A stretch of DNA of 64,000 nucleotides from the NCBI GenBank assembly GCA_963758025.1, contig CAVWUA010000007.1, positions 273,342 through 337,341 on the forward strand, read 5' to 3'. The stretch comes from CAVWUA01 sp963758025. GTDB taxonomy: Bacteria > Planctomycetota > Planctomycetia > Isosphaerales > Isosphaeraceae. Position 1 is the stretch's first letter. Each line of letters begins with the position of its first letter. This document shows positions 50,491-59,357 of the stretch, piece by piece. A program made the position numbers and the translations under genes. The notes below the pieces were generated by a model. That model was not told the DNA's origin. It ran no database searches and saw only the letters and a list, made by a program, of their open reading frames with translations.

Positions 50491-51389
50491 ACAGTCTGTT
50501 CCATAATGCGGATTCGAACGTAGAAAGGAGATGCAACACAAACCTTACCCCAGCGACCTGACCGACGCCCAATGGGCCATCCTCGAGCCCTTGCTCCCCG
50601 AGGACCGACCCCTGGGGCGACCCCGCAAGACGAGCCTGCGGAGGGTGCTCGACGCCATCCTCTACCGCAATCGCAACGGCTGCACCTGGCGGGCCCTGCC
50701 CCATGACTTCCCCGCCTGGAGGACCGTGTACAACTACTTCCAGGAGTGGCGGGACGACGGGACCTGGGCGGCCCTCAACGACGCCCTCCGGGTCCGGACC
50801 CGCCGCAAGGCGGGTCGAGAGCCGACGCCCTCGGCCGGGAGCATCGACAGCCAGACGGTCAAGGCGACCGAGGTCGGCGGCCCGCACGGCTACGACGGCG
50901 GCAAGAGGCTCAACGGCCGGAAGCGGCACATCGTCGTCGACACCCTGGGCTTGATCCTGGCGGTGACCGTCACGACCGCCGCATCGGACGACGGCACCGG
51001 GGCGCCGCAGGTGCTGGAGAAGCTGGATCGGGAGGCTTTTCCCCGGCTGGAGAGGCTCTGGGGGGACAACAAGTACCACAACCATTCGCTGGACGAGTGG
51101 GTCTCCGAAGCACGGCTGGTATGCCATCGAGGTGACGGTCGGCCGCCGGGCGAGGGGTTCCGGGTGATCAAGTGGCGGTGGGTCGTGGAGCGGACGTTCG
51201 CATGGCTGGGCCGGTGCCGGGTTCACAGCCGGGACGACGAGCGGAGGCCCGAGTCGAGCGAGGCGCAGGTGCAGATCAGCATGATTCAACGGATGCTCCG
51301 CAGGCTCGCCGGGGAGGAATACGAAGCGCCGTTTCGCTATCCCAGGCCTGAGCGCAAGAATGCTGCATGAGATTTATGGAACAGACTGT
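50491..51389. mobile_element. IS5-type insertion sequence, intact
   Basis: 899 bp with perfect 16-bp inverted ends ACAGTCTGTTCCATAA (50491-50506) and its complement (51374-51389). The ends resemble those of the neighbouring IS5-type element (TCTGTCCCATAAGG), so the two are related but distinct. A target duplication is not clear. Confidence 0.85.
50531..51370 (+). CDS. IS5-family transposase
   Basis: 279 residues, intact. MQHKPYPSDLTDAQWAILEP begins it; the DDE acids are in GSIDSQTVKATEVGG (Asp), LERLWGDNKYHNHSLDEWV (Asp) and WRWVVERTFAWLGRCRVHSR (Glu). GYDGGKRLNGRKRHIVVDTL is conserved in the group. ATG 50531 follows AGAAAGGAG. Paralogous to the broken transposase at 49549-50378 but on the other strand. 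Confidence 0.93.
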   Translation: MQHKPYPSDLTDAQWAILEPLLPEDRPLGRPRKTSLRRVLDAILYRNRNGCTWRALPHDFPAWRTVYNYFQEWRDDGTWAALNDALRVRTRRKAGREPTPSAGSIDSQTVKATEVGGPHGYDGGKRLNGRKRHIVVDTLGLILAVTVTTAASDDGTGAPQVLEKLDREAFPRLERLWGDNKYHNHSLDEWVSEARLVCHRGDGRPPGEGFRVIKWRWVVERTFAWLGRCRVHSRDDERRPESSEAQVQISMIQRMLRRLAGEEYEAPFRYPRPERKNAA

Positions 51390-51784
51390 CACTTCTCACC
51401 CCAAGGCACTTGATCGGGTGTTTCTTGGAGGAGCGGACCGAGTCGCGCTAGCAGCCTTGGCGCAGATCCGGCGGCCGTTGCGGTGTTCGATGGAGCCGTC
51501 GCCGGCCAGGGCCATAGGGACATCGGCCGGGAATCCCACGAGGATCACCCCAAGGAGGATCTGTACGGCAGGTAGGCAGGACAAGGCGTCGCGGTTCATC
51601 ATGCGATGGTTGTTGGTAAAGGGTGGCTTGTCGGCCTCGCCCAGAAATCCACAGGGTGACGGTGCGGTGTTCGATGGTCTGGAGGACTCCGATGGCCAAG
51701 AGTTGGGCGTGGTCCCAGGTCCGCTCGAAGCATAGTGGGGCGGAAGTGGGTCAGGGCGGCGACGATCTCGTGTGGCCGGTTCAT
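51390..51784 (-). pseudogene. 5' remnant of another DDE transposase, cut by the IS5-type element
   Basis: MNRPHEIVAALTHFRPTMLR starts at 51784. In other frames follow AQLLAIGVLQTIEHRTVTLW, PPFTNNHRMMNRDALS and ILLGVILVGFPADVPMALAG with DGSIEHRNGRRICAK, in the order expected of a planctomycete DDE transposase whose first acid lies in the 'VVDDTLERR'-like segment. It stops where the intact IS5-type element ends, so the remaining two thirds are missing or elsewhere. Two frame breaks. Confidence 0.65.
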
Positions 51785-51950
51785 GGGACTGTGGCTCCAC
51801 GGGTGATGGCTTAACAAGCACCATCAATCGTGGGTGATCAGCCCATGAATTTGCCAGCCAGCGAGGCCAAAGTTCCGTATCAGGTAACATGTCCAATCGA
51901 ACGCGAACGTGAATCAGATTCCCTGCTGTTTTCTGGCTGGGAATCGATTC

Positions 51951-52488
51951 TCAGCCACGGGCGTTCTCAATTGCATTGGCCCCCGGGGAGGGGAGGGCGT
52001 CGATTCCGATGTCCTCGGCGAGCCGCACCAAGGCCGTCATGGCCTTGAGGAGGTGGGCGACCATGTTCTTGGCGTGTGGGCCAACCGTGCCGTGTCCGTC
52101 CGCCGCATTGTGGGCTTCGTCGGTGGCCTTCGTCGCCTCGAATAATTCACTTCGCAGGGTTTTCATGTTTTCGTTCTTTTCCAGTTCATGCCGCGCCTGG
52201 CCCATGGCCACCGATCCGGAACTGACACCCTGGATGCTCCGGTTCGCCGTGCTGATCAGTGTCCGGGCGAGGCTGTAATCGTCTGGAGTTCTCCCTTCGG
52301 TAATTCGCTCCAGAGCCTGCGCCATGGGCCAGCGCGGAGAACAGGGCCGCCTGGCTCGCATACAACTGGGCCTTCGCCGCCTTCTGATCTCCCTTGTCGT
52401 CCTGAGGTGAGCGGGCCGTGGTCTCATGGGAGAGGAAGAACGTCGCCAGCAACATGGCGGCGATGGGCAGAGCGATGCGTCGTCTCAT
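51951..52488 (-). CDS. Exported helical protein of unknown function (one frameshift)
   Basis: ATG 52488 follows GGAGGTTCG. The leader MRRRIALPIAAMLLATFFL is cleaved near TTARS. The frame breaks near 52325, and the next frame continues MAQALERITEGRTPDDYSLA, then helix-rich QARHELEKNENMKTLRSELF and HAKNMVAHLLKAMTALVRLA to the stop. About 179 residues. No family was recognised. It lies between the IS nest and the urease operon on the same strand as ure genes. Confidence 0.6.
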
Positions 52489-52546
52489 GATCGTCGAACC
52501 TCCGTTGCAAAAGGATACTCGGGACGGATCGGGTGGCATTTTCGTC

Positions 52547-53530
52547 TCACCGTGCAGTCGCCTCAAACTCCGGCAAATCCGGAGGGGTGGAAAACCAATG
52601 GTTCGGGGCCAGGTGGTTCGCGTCGAGCATCCAGGGCGATTCGTCGCCGGAGAGCCGGGCCGCCATTGTCAGAGCCAGCCGGGATGCGGCGGCGATGACG
52701 CGCTCGGCATCCCGGCCGAGCAAGCGCACACAGGTATCGCCAGAGACCAACTCCTGCACGGCGACCTCGCCATCGGGGAGGTCGGGGAGCACGCTGGCCG
52801 GTACCACGCCGGAGATGAACAGGCTGGCGGCGGCTTCGGCGTTACCGAACTGCCAGCGCACCTCATCGGGGCTCCAGGGGCCTTTCCAGGCGAACCGCTC
52901 GTGGAGGATTATCCGACCCTCGCGACGAATGCTGCAGCTCCTGAACGATGCGATCGAAAGCGAATCGCTCAGGTGCCTGGGCAAATCGAGTTCGGCCCGG
53001 GAGGAGGATGTCACCCCAGACAAGGTGGCCACCCGGATCAAGGTCGATGGTGGATCGCTGGTGATAGCGGGCGGCGGCGTAGGGGATGGTTGGTCCAGGG
53101 AGCAGGCAGAGCACGGCCCCGGCAGCCACCCGGACGTTGTACCGCGCGGCAGCGTGGTAGCGGGGGCACGGATGGATGCGACCAGCCGACTGATTCGTGA
53201 CGAAGCAGCGGACTCCCGGCCCAACGTCGAGATCCACAAGTTGCCCGTCGCCATCGAGCAGTCCGGCCGTCAGATTCATCAGGTACAGCAAGGAAGCCCC
53301 ACCGGGCCGTTCGATGATCGGGTTGAAGACCCGTAGCGGATTCTGAAAATAGGCTCGTCCCAGCTCGACCGCATCCGGCCCTCGGGCTGGTGAAGCTCGG
53401 CACGCAGGCCGCCGACATGTCCGCCGGGGGCGGTTGCCGGGTCGCGATCCGCCAGCTCCGGCGGCGGCGGGAAGTCGGCCCGGGTGATCCGGGCCGAGAA
53501 TGGCGGTAGGTTCGGTGGCGTCGTCTTCAC
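52547..53530 (-). CDS. ureD: Urease accessory protein UreD (two frameshifts)
   Basis: Scaffold for nickel delivery to urease, together with UreF and UreG. GTG 53530 overlaps the ureG stop (GTGA). Segments in order: FSARITRADFPPPPELADRD, then LLYLMNLTAGLLDGDGQLVD and VRCFVTNQSAGRIHPCP (family hallmark of a Thr/Gln loop), then RTRFAQAPERFAFDRIVQEL, and after a break ILHERFAWKGPWSPDEV to the end EFEATAR. About 327 residues after correction. It is last in the operon order A-B-C-F-G-D. Confidence 0.85.
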
Positions 53531-54207
53531 GAGGACCGCGCCGGCAACCGGCTGCGTACCCATTGGATCACCTGCTCGACCTTTTGTTTTTGCCGGATGC
53601 TGGTGAATAAAAAAGGTGCATCACCCCGCATCCGGCGAGCGTCGCGTTCCATCACATCGAGATCGGCACCGACGTGCGGGGCCAGGTCGATTTTGTTGAT
53701 GACCAGGAGATCGCTCCGGGTGATCCCCGGCCCCCCCTTGCGCGGGATCTTGTCGCCCTCGGCCACGTCGATGACATAGATCGCCACGTCGGCCAGCTCG
53801 GGTGAGAAGGTGGCGGCCAGGTTGTCGCCCCCGGACTCGATGATGACGACTTCCAGGCCGGGAAATTGCTGCTCCAGATCGTGGATCGCCTGAAGGTTGA
53901 CGCTGGCGTCCTCGCGGATCGCCGAGTGCGGGCAGCCCCCGGTCTCCACGCCGACGACGCGTCCCTCGGGCAGCGCCTCGTGACGGATCAGGAACTCGGC
54001 GTCTTCCTTGGTGTAGATGTCATTGGTGATGACGGCGAGGTTGACCTCGGGCCAGAGGGCCCGGGCCAGCACCAGCGTCAGGGCGGTCTTGCCCGAACCA
54101 ACCGGTCCGCCGATGCCGATGGTGAAGACGCGCCGCGGCGGCCCGGCATAGGTGCCGTGGTCGTGGTCAGGACTGGAAGATTCGTGTGTAGAGTTGGGTT
54201 TGTGCAT
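53527..54207 (-). CDS. ureG: Urease accessory GTPase UreG
   Basis: Supplies GTP-driven nickel insertion into urease. 226 residues, frame intact. The P-loop is GIGGPVGSGKTALTLVLARA. TGGCPHSAIREDASVNLQAI contains the conserved CPH metal-binding motif, and VVIIESGGDNLAATFSPELA and VINKIDLAPHVGADLDVM the GTPase motifs. The N-terminus is His/Asp/Ser-rich (HESSSPDHDHGTY), as in many UreG. ATG 54207 lies inside the last 41 bases of ureF. Confidence 0.95.
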   Translation of the reverse strand: MHKPNSTHESSSPDHDHGTYAGPPRRVFTIGIGGPVGSGKTALTLVLARALWPEVNLAVITNDIYTKEDAEFLIRHEALPEGRVVGVETGGCPHSAIREDASVNLQAIHDLEQQFPGLEVVIIESGGDNLAATFSPELADVAIYVIDVAEGDKIPRKGGPGITRSDLLVINKIDLAPHVGADLDVMERDARRMRGDAPFLFTSIRQKQKVEQVIQWVRSRLPARSS

Positions 54208-54927
54208 GACGCAAGCACCTCATAAGCAGGGCTGAGACCGCCGAGACAGTCCAGAGGGAGCATCGGCCCAGCGATTCGCCAACTCGACAGAAGCGGGTGG
54301 AGCCGGGCGAGAACCTGCTGGCCGTGCGTGTGGCCGATCGGGACCGCGCGGACGGCCGCGGCCACCAGACCGGCGGCGGCATTCTGTAGATAGAGGGCCA
54401 CTGCCTCGCCGGTCGCGACACCGGCGGCGGGGCCATGGCGCCGAAAACGACGGCGTGGTGCCAGGGGCCGGCGATCTGCCGCCCGGACCCGCGCCGCGGC
54501 CCGGCCCGACCAGGGCCAGCCCTCGGCCAGTCCCAGCAGGGCCGTCACCCTGTTTGATGCTGGCGCGGCGGAGTGTCGGCGAGGTGTTGGCGCGTCAGCA
54601 GATCGTTCAGTTCGGCCAGGCGTCCCAGTCGTCGTCCGCGGCCGACTCGCGGACGGCATGCGCGCACGGCCAGGCCGTCGCCGGGGGCGACCGCGTCGTG
54701 TGAGCCAGGCCCGCGCCCACGCCTCCAGCTCGACCGGGCCCGGCACGTGGCCGCGGTGCGACGGCCGCCTCCAGGCCCCACGAGTGGGAGTAGGCGCCGA
54801 TCGGCAGCGCCGAGTCGCAGAGCTGAACCAGGCGGAGCAGCGGGACGGGTCTGGCCGCGGCCTCCGCTCCTCGGCTGCCTCCGGCGGCGCCAGTCGCGGT
54901 CGGATCGTCGCCGAGCGTGTCGCTCAA
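54167..54927 (-). CDS. ureF: Urease accessory protein UreF (several frameshifts)
   Basis: Probably begins at TTG 54927 overlapping the ureC stop. LRLVQLCDSALPIGAYSHSW is the family opening. Further segments in other frames are ELNDLLTRQHLADT, LLGLAEGWPWSGRAAARV and VALYLQNAAAGLVAAAVRAV, then RAVPIGHTHGQQVLARLHP, and the end LRHAQTQLYTRIFQS stopping at 54167 (family end pattern). At least four frame corrections are needed. About 253 residues after correction. Works with UreD and UreG. Confidence 0.75.
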
Positions 54928-56667
54928 AACAGGAAATACCTCTGCGTCATCGCCAGTTCCTTGGCGGCGTCGACTGGCAGGAGTTCTCCGTCGAGCCGGA
55001 CGAGGAACGTTTCGGGATCGATCTCGATCTTGCCAGTGTGGCCGTTGTGGATCATATCCTTCTTGCCGATCTTGCGGCGTGTTCTTGACCGGGAGGACCA
55101 TCGGCTGAGGCCGTAGCGATCGGGATCCCCGCCGTCGAGCCCGGCCTTCGAGACGAACGATGATGCAGGACTTCTGGAGCGCCGACCATAGGCCGGCGAA
55201 CATGTCGCGGGGGATGACCGGCTGCGGCGTCGGGATGCTCGCGTTGATGTCGCCCATCTGCTGCATCATGATGATGCCGCACTTGAAGACGGTCTCGGGC
55301 TTGACGCCGAAGAAGTCGGGCCGCCAGACGCACCAGGTCGGCATATTTGCCGACCTCGATGCTGCCGACGTGTCGGAGAATCCCGTGCATGATCGCCGGG
55401 TTGATCCGTCAGCTTGGCGATGTTCCGCTTGACCCGGAAGTTGTCGGCCTTCTCGCCGTCGCCCGCCCCACTTCGCGGGCAGGTCGCCGTAGAACCGCTT
55501 CATCTTGTCGGCGTTCTGCCAAGTTGCGGATGATGGACTCGCCGATGCGGCCCATCGCCTGGCTGTCGGAGGACATCATGCTGAGGATGCCGTAGTCGTG
55601 GAGGATGCCCTCGGCGGCCATCGTCTCGCCGCGGATGCGGCTCTCGGCGAACGCCAGGTCTGCCGGGTCGCCGGCGTTCAGGTGGTGGGTGACGATGACC
55701 ATCGGAATCCCCTCGTCCACGCTGTTGATCGTGAATGGCCGGACTGGGCGCGTTGGTGCTCGAGGGGAGCATGTTGTGATAGCCGGCGATCTCCATGATG
55801 TCGGGGGCGTGGCCGCCGCCGGCCCCTTCGGTGTGGTAGGTGTGGATCGTCCGCCCACCGATCGCCTTGATCGTGTCGCCGACGTAGCCCGACTCGTTCA
55901 TGGTGTCGGTGTGCAGGGTGATCTGCACGTCGTACTCGTCGCCGACCTTCAGGGCCGCATCGATCACCGCCGGGCGTCGCGGCCCAGTCCTCATGGATCT
56001 TCAGGCCGGTCGCGCCGGCCTTGACTTGTTCCTCCAGCGGGCCGAGAGGGCTGCCGTTGCCCTTTCCCCACCAGGCGATGTTGACCGGCAACCCCTCGGA
56101 CGACTGGAACATCCGCTCGATGTGCCAGGGGCCTGGCGTGCAGGTCGTGGCCCGGGTGCCGGTGTTCGGGCCGGTGCCGCCGCCGAGCAGCGTGGTGAAG
56201 CCCGCATACATCGCGGTCCAGCAGAGTTGCGGGCAGATCCAGTGGACGTGCGTGTCGATCAGTCCCGGCGTGACGATCTCCCCTCGGCCGAATAGACCTC
56301 CGTTCCCGGCCCGCATGATCAGGTCGGGTCGACGCCGGGCTGGATCAGCGGGTTGCCCGCCTTGCCGATGCCGACGATCTTGCCCTCGCGGATCGCGATG
56401 TCCGCCTTGACGATGCCCCAATGGTCGATGATCAGCGCGTTGGTGATGACCAGGTCGGGCGCCTTGAACGTCGTTCCGGTCGGCCATCGGGCAGATGCGC
56501 CATGCCGTCGCGGGCCGACTTGCCTGTGGCGAAGACGACCTCCTCGCCGTAGATCGGTGTGGTCCTTCTCGACCTCGACAACAAGTCCGTGTCGGCGAGT
56601 CGGACGCGGTCGCCGGTCGTCGGGCCGTAGACTTGGCGTAGCGACTTGCGCGAAATTTCATGCTCAT
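54924..56667 (-). CDS. ureC: Urease alpha subunit UreC (about ten frameshifts)
   Basis: Catalytic subunit hydrolysing urea. ATG 56667 overlaps the ureB stop. Restored segments: YGPTTGDRVRLADTDL, TPGLIDTHVHWICPQLCWTA (HxH nickel ligands), ATGLKIHEDW (carbamylated Lys), TLHTDTMNESGYVGDTIKAI and HTYHTEGAGGGHAPDIMEIA (further His), then IPMVIVTHHLNAGDPADLAF. That flap normally reads VCHHL, so Cys is replaced by Thr. FGVKPETVFKCGIIMMQQMG and the end AKELAMTQRYFLF match the family. About 575 residues after correction. All nickel ligands visible are kept. Confidence 0.85.
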
Positions 56668-57089
56668 GGGTCAGACATTCTCCTTCCCGCCGACGCCGCC
56701 TTGCTGGCCGGGACGAGCGTCCTGACCGGGGTTGTAATTGTCGCCGCATCCGCTTCATGGCCTGTCGCGCGGACGTCGGGGTCGTCGAGCTTGCCGTTGA
56801 CCCAGCCACGAAAGCCGTACGACCCGGCGCTCGCCCGCATAGGGCACCAGCCGCAGCGTCATCGCCTGGCCCGGTTCGAAGCGGATTGAGTTCCTGCCGG
56901 CTGGTCGAGGCGGTAGCCGTAGGCTTTCTCCCGGTCGAACTTCAGCGCAGGGTTGACCTCGAAGAAGTGATAGTGCGAGCCGACCTGCACGGGGCGGTCG
57001 CCGGTATTAGTGACGCGGAGCGTCGATCGTCTCCCGTCCTCGTTGATCGTGATGTCCCCCTGGGCCGTCTGGAACTCGCCGGGAATCAT
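56664..57089 (-). CDS. ureB: Urease beta subunit UreB (frameshifted)
   Basis: ATG 57089 begins MIPGEFQTAQGDITINEDGR then VQVGSHYHFFEVNPALKFDR with EKAYGYRLD, the standard beta subunit. After one or more breaks near 56890 the reading continues IRFEPGQAMTLRLVPYAG, then GWVNGKLDDPDVRATGHEAD and an end SAGRRMSDP overlapping the ureC start (ATGA). About 141 residues, longer than usual (100-130) because of the tail after GKLDD. The start overlaps the ureA stop. Confidence 0.85.
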
Positions 57090-57419
57090 GCCGTCTCCTC
57101 CAGGTGTGCGTTGGCCTCAGCGGATGGGGACTGAAGGGTCACGAGCTTCGTGCCGTCGGGGAAGGTACCCTCGACCTGGAGCAGGCTTGAGCATCTCGGG
57201 GACACCCTCCATCACGTCGCTCACGTGAAAGCACTTGCGTTCCTTCGATTGCAATTCAGGAACGGTCTTGCCGTCCCGAATCCCTTCGAGCACGTGGGCG
57301 CTGATCAGGGCGACGGCCTCGGGGTAGTTTAGCTTCAGACCGCGCGCACGACGCTCCTTGGCGACCTGGCTCGCCACATAGATCAGGAGCTTTTCTTGCT
57401 CGTGATCGCTCAAGTGCAT
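57086..57419 (-). CDS. ureA: Urease gamma subunit UreA (one frameshift)
   Basis: First gene of the operon. ATG 57419 follows CAGGAGG. MHLSDHEQEKLLIYVASQVA then RGLKLNYPEAVALISAHVLE are the hallmark. The frame breaks near 57188 (one C too many in AAGCCTGCTC): after EGVPEMLK it continues LLQVEGTFPDGTKLVTLQSP and ends HLEETA, overlapping the ureB start. About 110 residues; the usual size is 100. Confidence 0.9.
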
Positions 57420-57775
57420 GCTGGATGCCTCCTGACCGGATGGTAGTGTCCGTCCGCCTGGACCCACAATGCGAGGGGAATGCTTACCGCGGGGAGGGGG
57501 GAAAGAGCCAGTGGAAGTGACGGAGGTTTGACACCGCCGAGCGCTGGCCAAACGGCCCCATGGCATTTGGCGAGAATAAGGCAAAGCCAGTACCATTGCA
57601 ATGACTCGCGGCAGATTTTTATGAATCGCAACTCATGCGCATAAACGGTCGTGCAACGGCACGCCGTTTGGCATAGGATGACGATACTCCACCGCTTCTC
57701 GGAGCGGTGGGCCCAATCCCTTTCCCGTCGTCGCCGGAATCGTCCGGCTTGGTCCGACAACCGGGAGATAGACCA
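57420..57775. other. Divergent upstream region of the urease operon, no gene seen
   Basis: 356 bp between the ureA start (minus) and the exported-protein start (plus). It should hold both promoters. I see no nickel- or nitrogen-regulator site that I could defend and no RNA gene. Confidence 0.5.
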
Positions 57776-58408
57776 ATGAATGAACATCTTACAAGACGGA
57801 AAATCCTGATGGCCGGTGGCGTTGGCCTGGCCGGTGTGGGGCTGGTCGGCGCGGCTGCGGAAGCGTACCGCAGGGGAACATTGTCCGCTCGGGAACTGCA
57901 ACGGCTTCCCCGCATGCCTGAGATGATCCGCCCGACGGACCGCGCGGCTCTGGGCCGGAACGGGGCCCTGGACGTCCCGTCTCGCCCCGCGTTGGCCTCC
58001 CGGGTGGTTGAGTACCATGTCACCCCCGGCGAGGGACTGGAAGATCTCGGCGTGGAGGTGCGACAGTCCGTCGCGGAGTTTGTTTGCGATCCCCGACATC
58101 CCAACCTTTTGCTCAATAACGCGCAACGGGTTGCCTACGAAGTGGTGGAAGTCGCCTGGCAGCCTGGCCAGGGTTGGCCCGTTTACCGGAGCCGGGCACC
58201 ACTGAACGATCATGCCGTGGGTGTACGCTACGCGGGCGTTCCCCGCCATCAGATCGTCCTGCTCGACGACCGCGCGGTGTACGTTGGCAACCCGGGAGCC
58301 ATCGGCGTCATCGACGGGATTCAAGGTCCGCTCCGTGTGGACGTCAATGGTGAGGATCACGCCCAGCACCGGGGCTTCTACAAGATTCTGATCACGGCCC
58401 TCGCCTGA
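57776..58408 (+). CDS. Exported protein of unknown function, Tat-like leader
   Basis: 210 residues from ATG 57776 (CCGGGAGATAG upstream). The leader HLTRRKILMAGGVGLAGVGL has twin arginines. The mature part shows no recognised domain. The C-terminal half is probably beta-rich: RAPLNDHAVGVRYAGVPRHQ, IVLLDDRAVYVGNPGAIGVI and GPLRVDVNGEDHAQHRGFYK. No cofactor motif was seen. It diverges from urease and may share its upstream region. Confidence 0.7.
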   Translation: MNEHLTRRKILMAGGVGLAGVGLVGAAAEAYRRGTLSARELQRLPRMPEMIRPTDRAALGRNGALDVPSRPALASRVVEYHVTPGEGLEDLGVEVRQSVAEFVCDPRHPNLLLNNAQRVAYEVVEVAWQPGQGWPVYRSRAPLNDHAVGVRYAGVPRHQIVLLDDRAVYVGNPGAIGVIDGIQGPLRVDVNGEDHAQHRGFYKILITALA

Positions 58409-58598
58409 AAGAGGGAGATGTCGTCCCACAGCCGCTCCCTTCCCCCCTGATCCTCACCATGGTCTTCCGTAGCTGTTTGTAAAATTCTCCTGATTGTCTC
58501 CGGTCCACCCGACAGATAAATAGCGCATGTCCCTCGAAGGATCGAGGGCGCAAGCTCTCCCTCACCGGCCTGAGCCGGGTTCCACGAGGAGGTTATCC

Positions 58599-59045
58599 AT
58601 GCGGTTCTGCATGGTCACATTGATAATATCGGGGTGGCTCGGCGTCCATTCCGCATCTGGTCAGGTCCCGGCGGCCAGACCGGTCATGCCATACATGCCC
58701 GGCCCGGCGTGCGTTTCTCCTGCTCCCACGGGGTACGTTCACCACCACGGGGCAAATTGCCGACAGGGCTACTGCGGCCCCGAGATGGGATGTTGCCACC
58801 ATCCCTTCTGCAAGCGCTATCCCTGCGCAAGTTATCTGGAATATAAGTGCGATCCGCTCCCCCCGGTCGTCCTTTCCTCCTATGCCGAAGATGACAAATT
58901 CAACTGTCCCCGATTCCAGCTTGGCGATGCCACGCCGCACTTCCCTCACTACTGGTATCCGGGCCAGGCATACCCACTGCCACACGATTACGGAGTCCGA
59001 CCCGCGGAGGAAGGTGGCCTCTCGGGACGCGGCCGGGGCCTCTGA
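58599..59045 (+). CDS. Small Cys/His-rich exported protein, unknown function
   Basis: About 148 residues. ATG 58599 follows CGAGGAGGT, a perfect ribosome site. The leader MRFCMVTLIISGWLGVHSAS is cleaved near GQVPA. The mature part is rich in Cys and His in a compact block (HHHGANCRQGYCGPEMGCC then HHPFCKRYPC), which suggests metal binding or disulfides, followed by Pro/Tyr-rich residues (HFPHYWYPGQAYPLPHDY). Not recognised. It is followed by a terminator. Confidence 0.7.
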   Translation: MRFCMVTLIISGWLGVHSASGQVPAARPVMPYMPGPACVSPAPTGYVHHHGANCRQGYCGPEMGCCHHPFCKRYPCASYLEYKCDPLPPVVLSSYAEDDKFNCPRFQLGDATPHFPHYWYPGQAYPLPHDYGVRPAEEGGLSGRGRGL

Positions 59046-59088
59046 GACCGCGGAAGAAATCCGCTCGAATCACGACGACCCTCGAGGA

Positions 59089-59118
59089 CGACCATTCCGG
59101 ATTCATCCGGAATGGTCG
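59089..59118 (+). terminator. Hairpin terminator
   Basis: CGACCATTCCGG, a 6-base loop and CCGGAATGGTCG, followed by TTTCG. It lies 44 bp after the Cys/His-rich gene. Confidence 0.8.
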
Positions 59119-59357
59119 TTTCGCTGAAAAGATCTGTTCATACAGCACAATGGGCTGAACTCGCGGATGCCCTCCTACCGATAAAACCGGCAAGAGTTTG
59201 CGGGGACCGCTCGGGCGTTTGTCGATCCCGGTACCCTTCGACCTGCCAGTCCAATGCGACTGGTCCCCCCCTATGAAGCGTGTGGCAATTTCCATGACGA
59301 TTCGATGAAACCCGGATCCCGCGCGAAGAGGCGAAGGGGTCCCCGGAGGTCACGTTC

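Noticed and set aside
50489..51391. Target duplication of the intact IS5-type element
   Set aside because: The bases next to the two ends (CTC and CAC) do not match, so no duplication is claimed.
57410..58429. Long minus-strand frame upstream of urease
   Set aside because: It covers the exported protein at 57776 in antisense; that protein has a good ribosome site and Tat-like leader.
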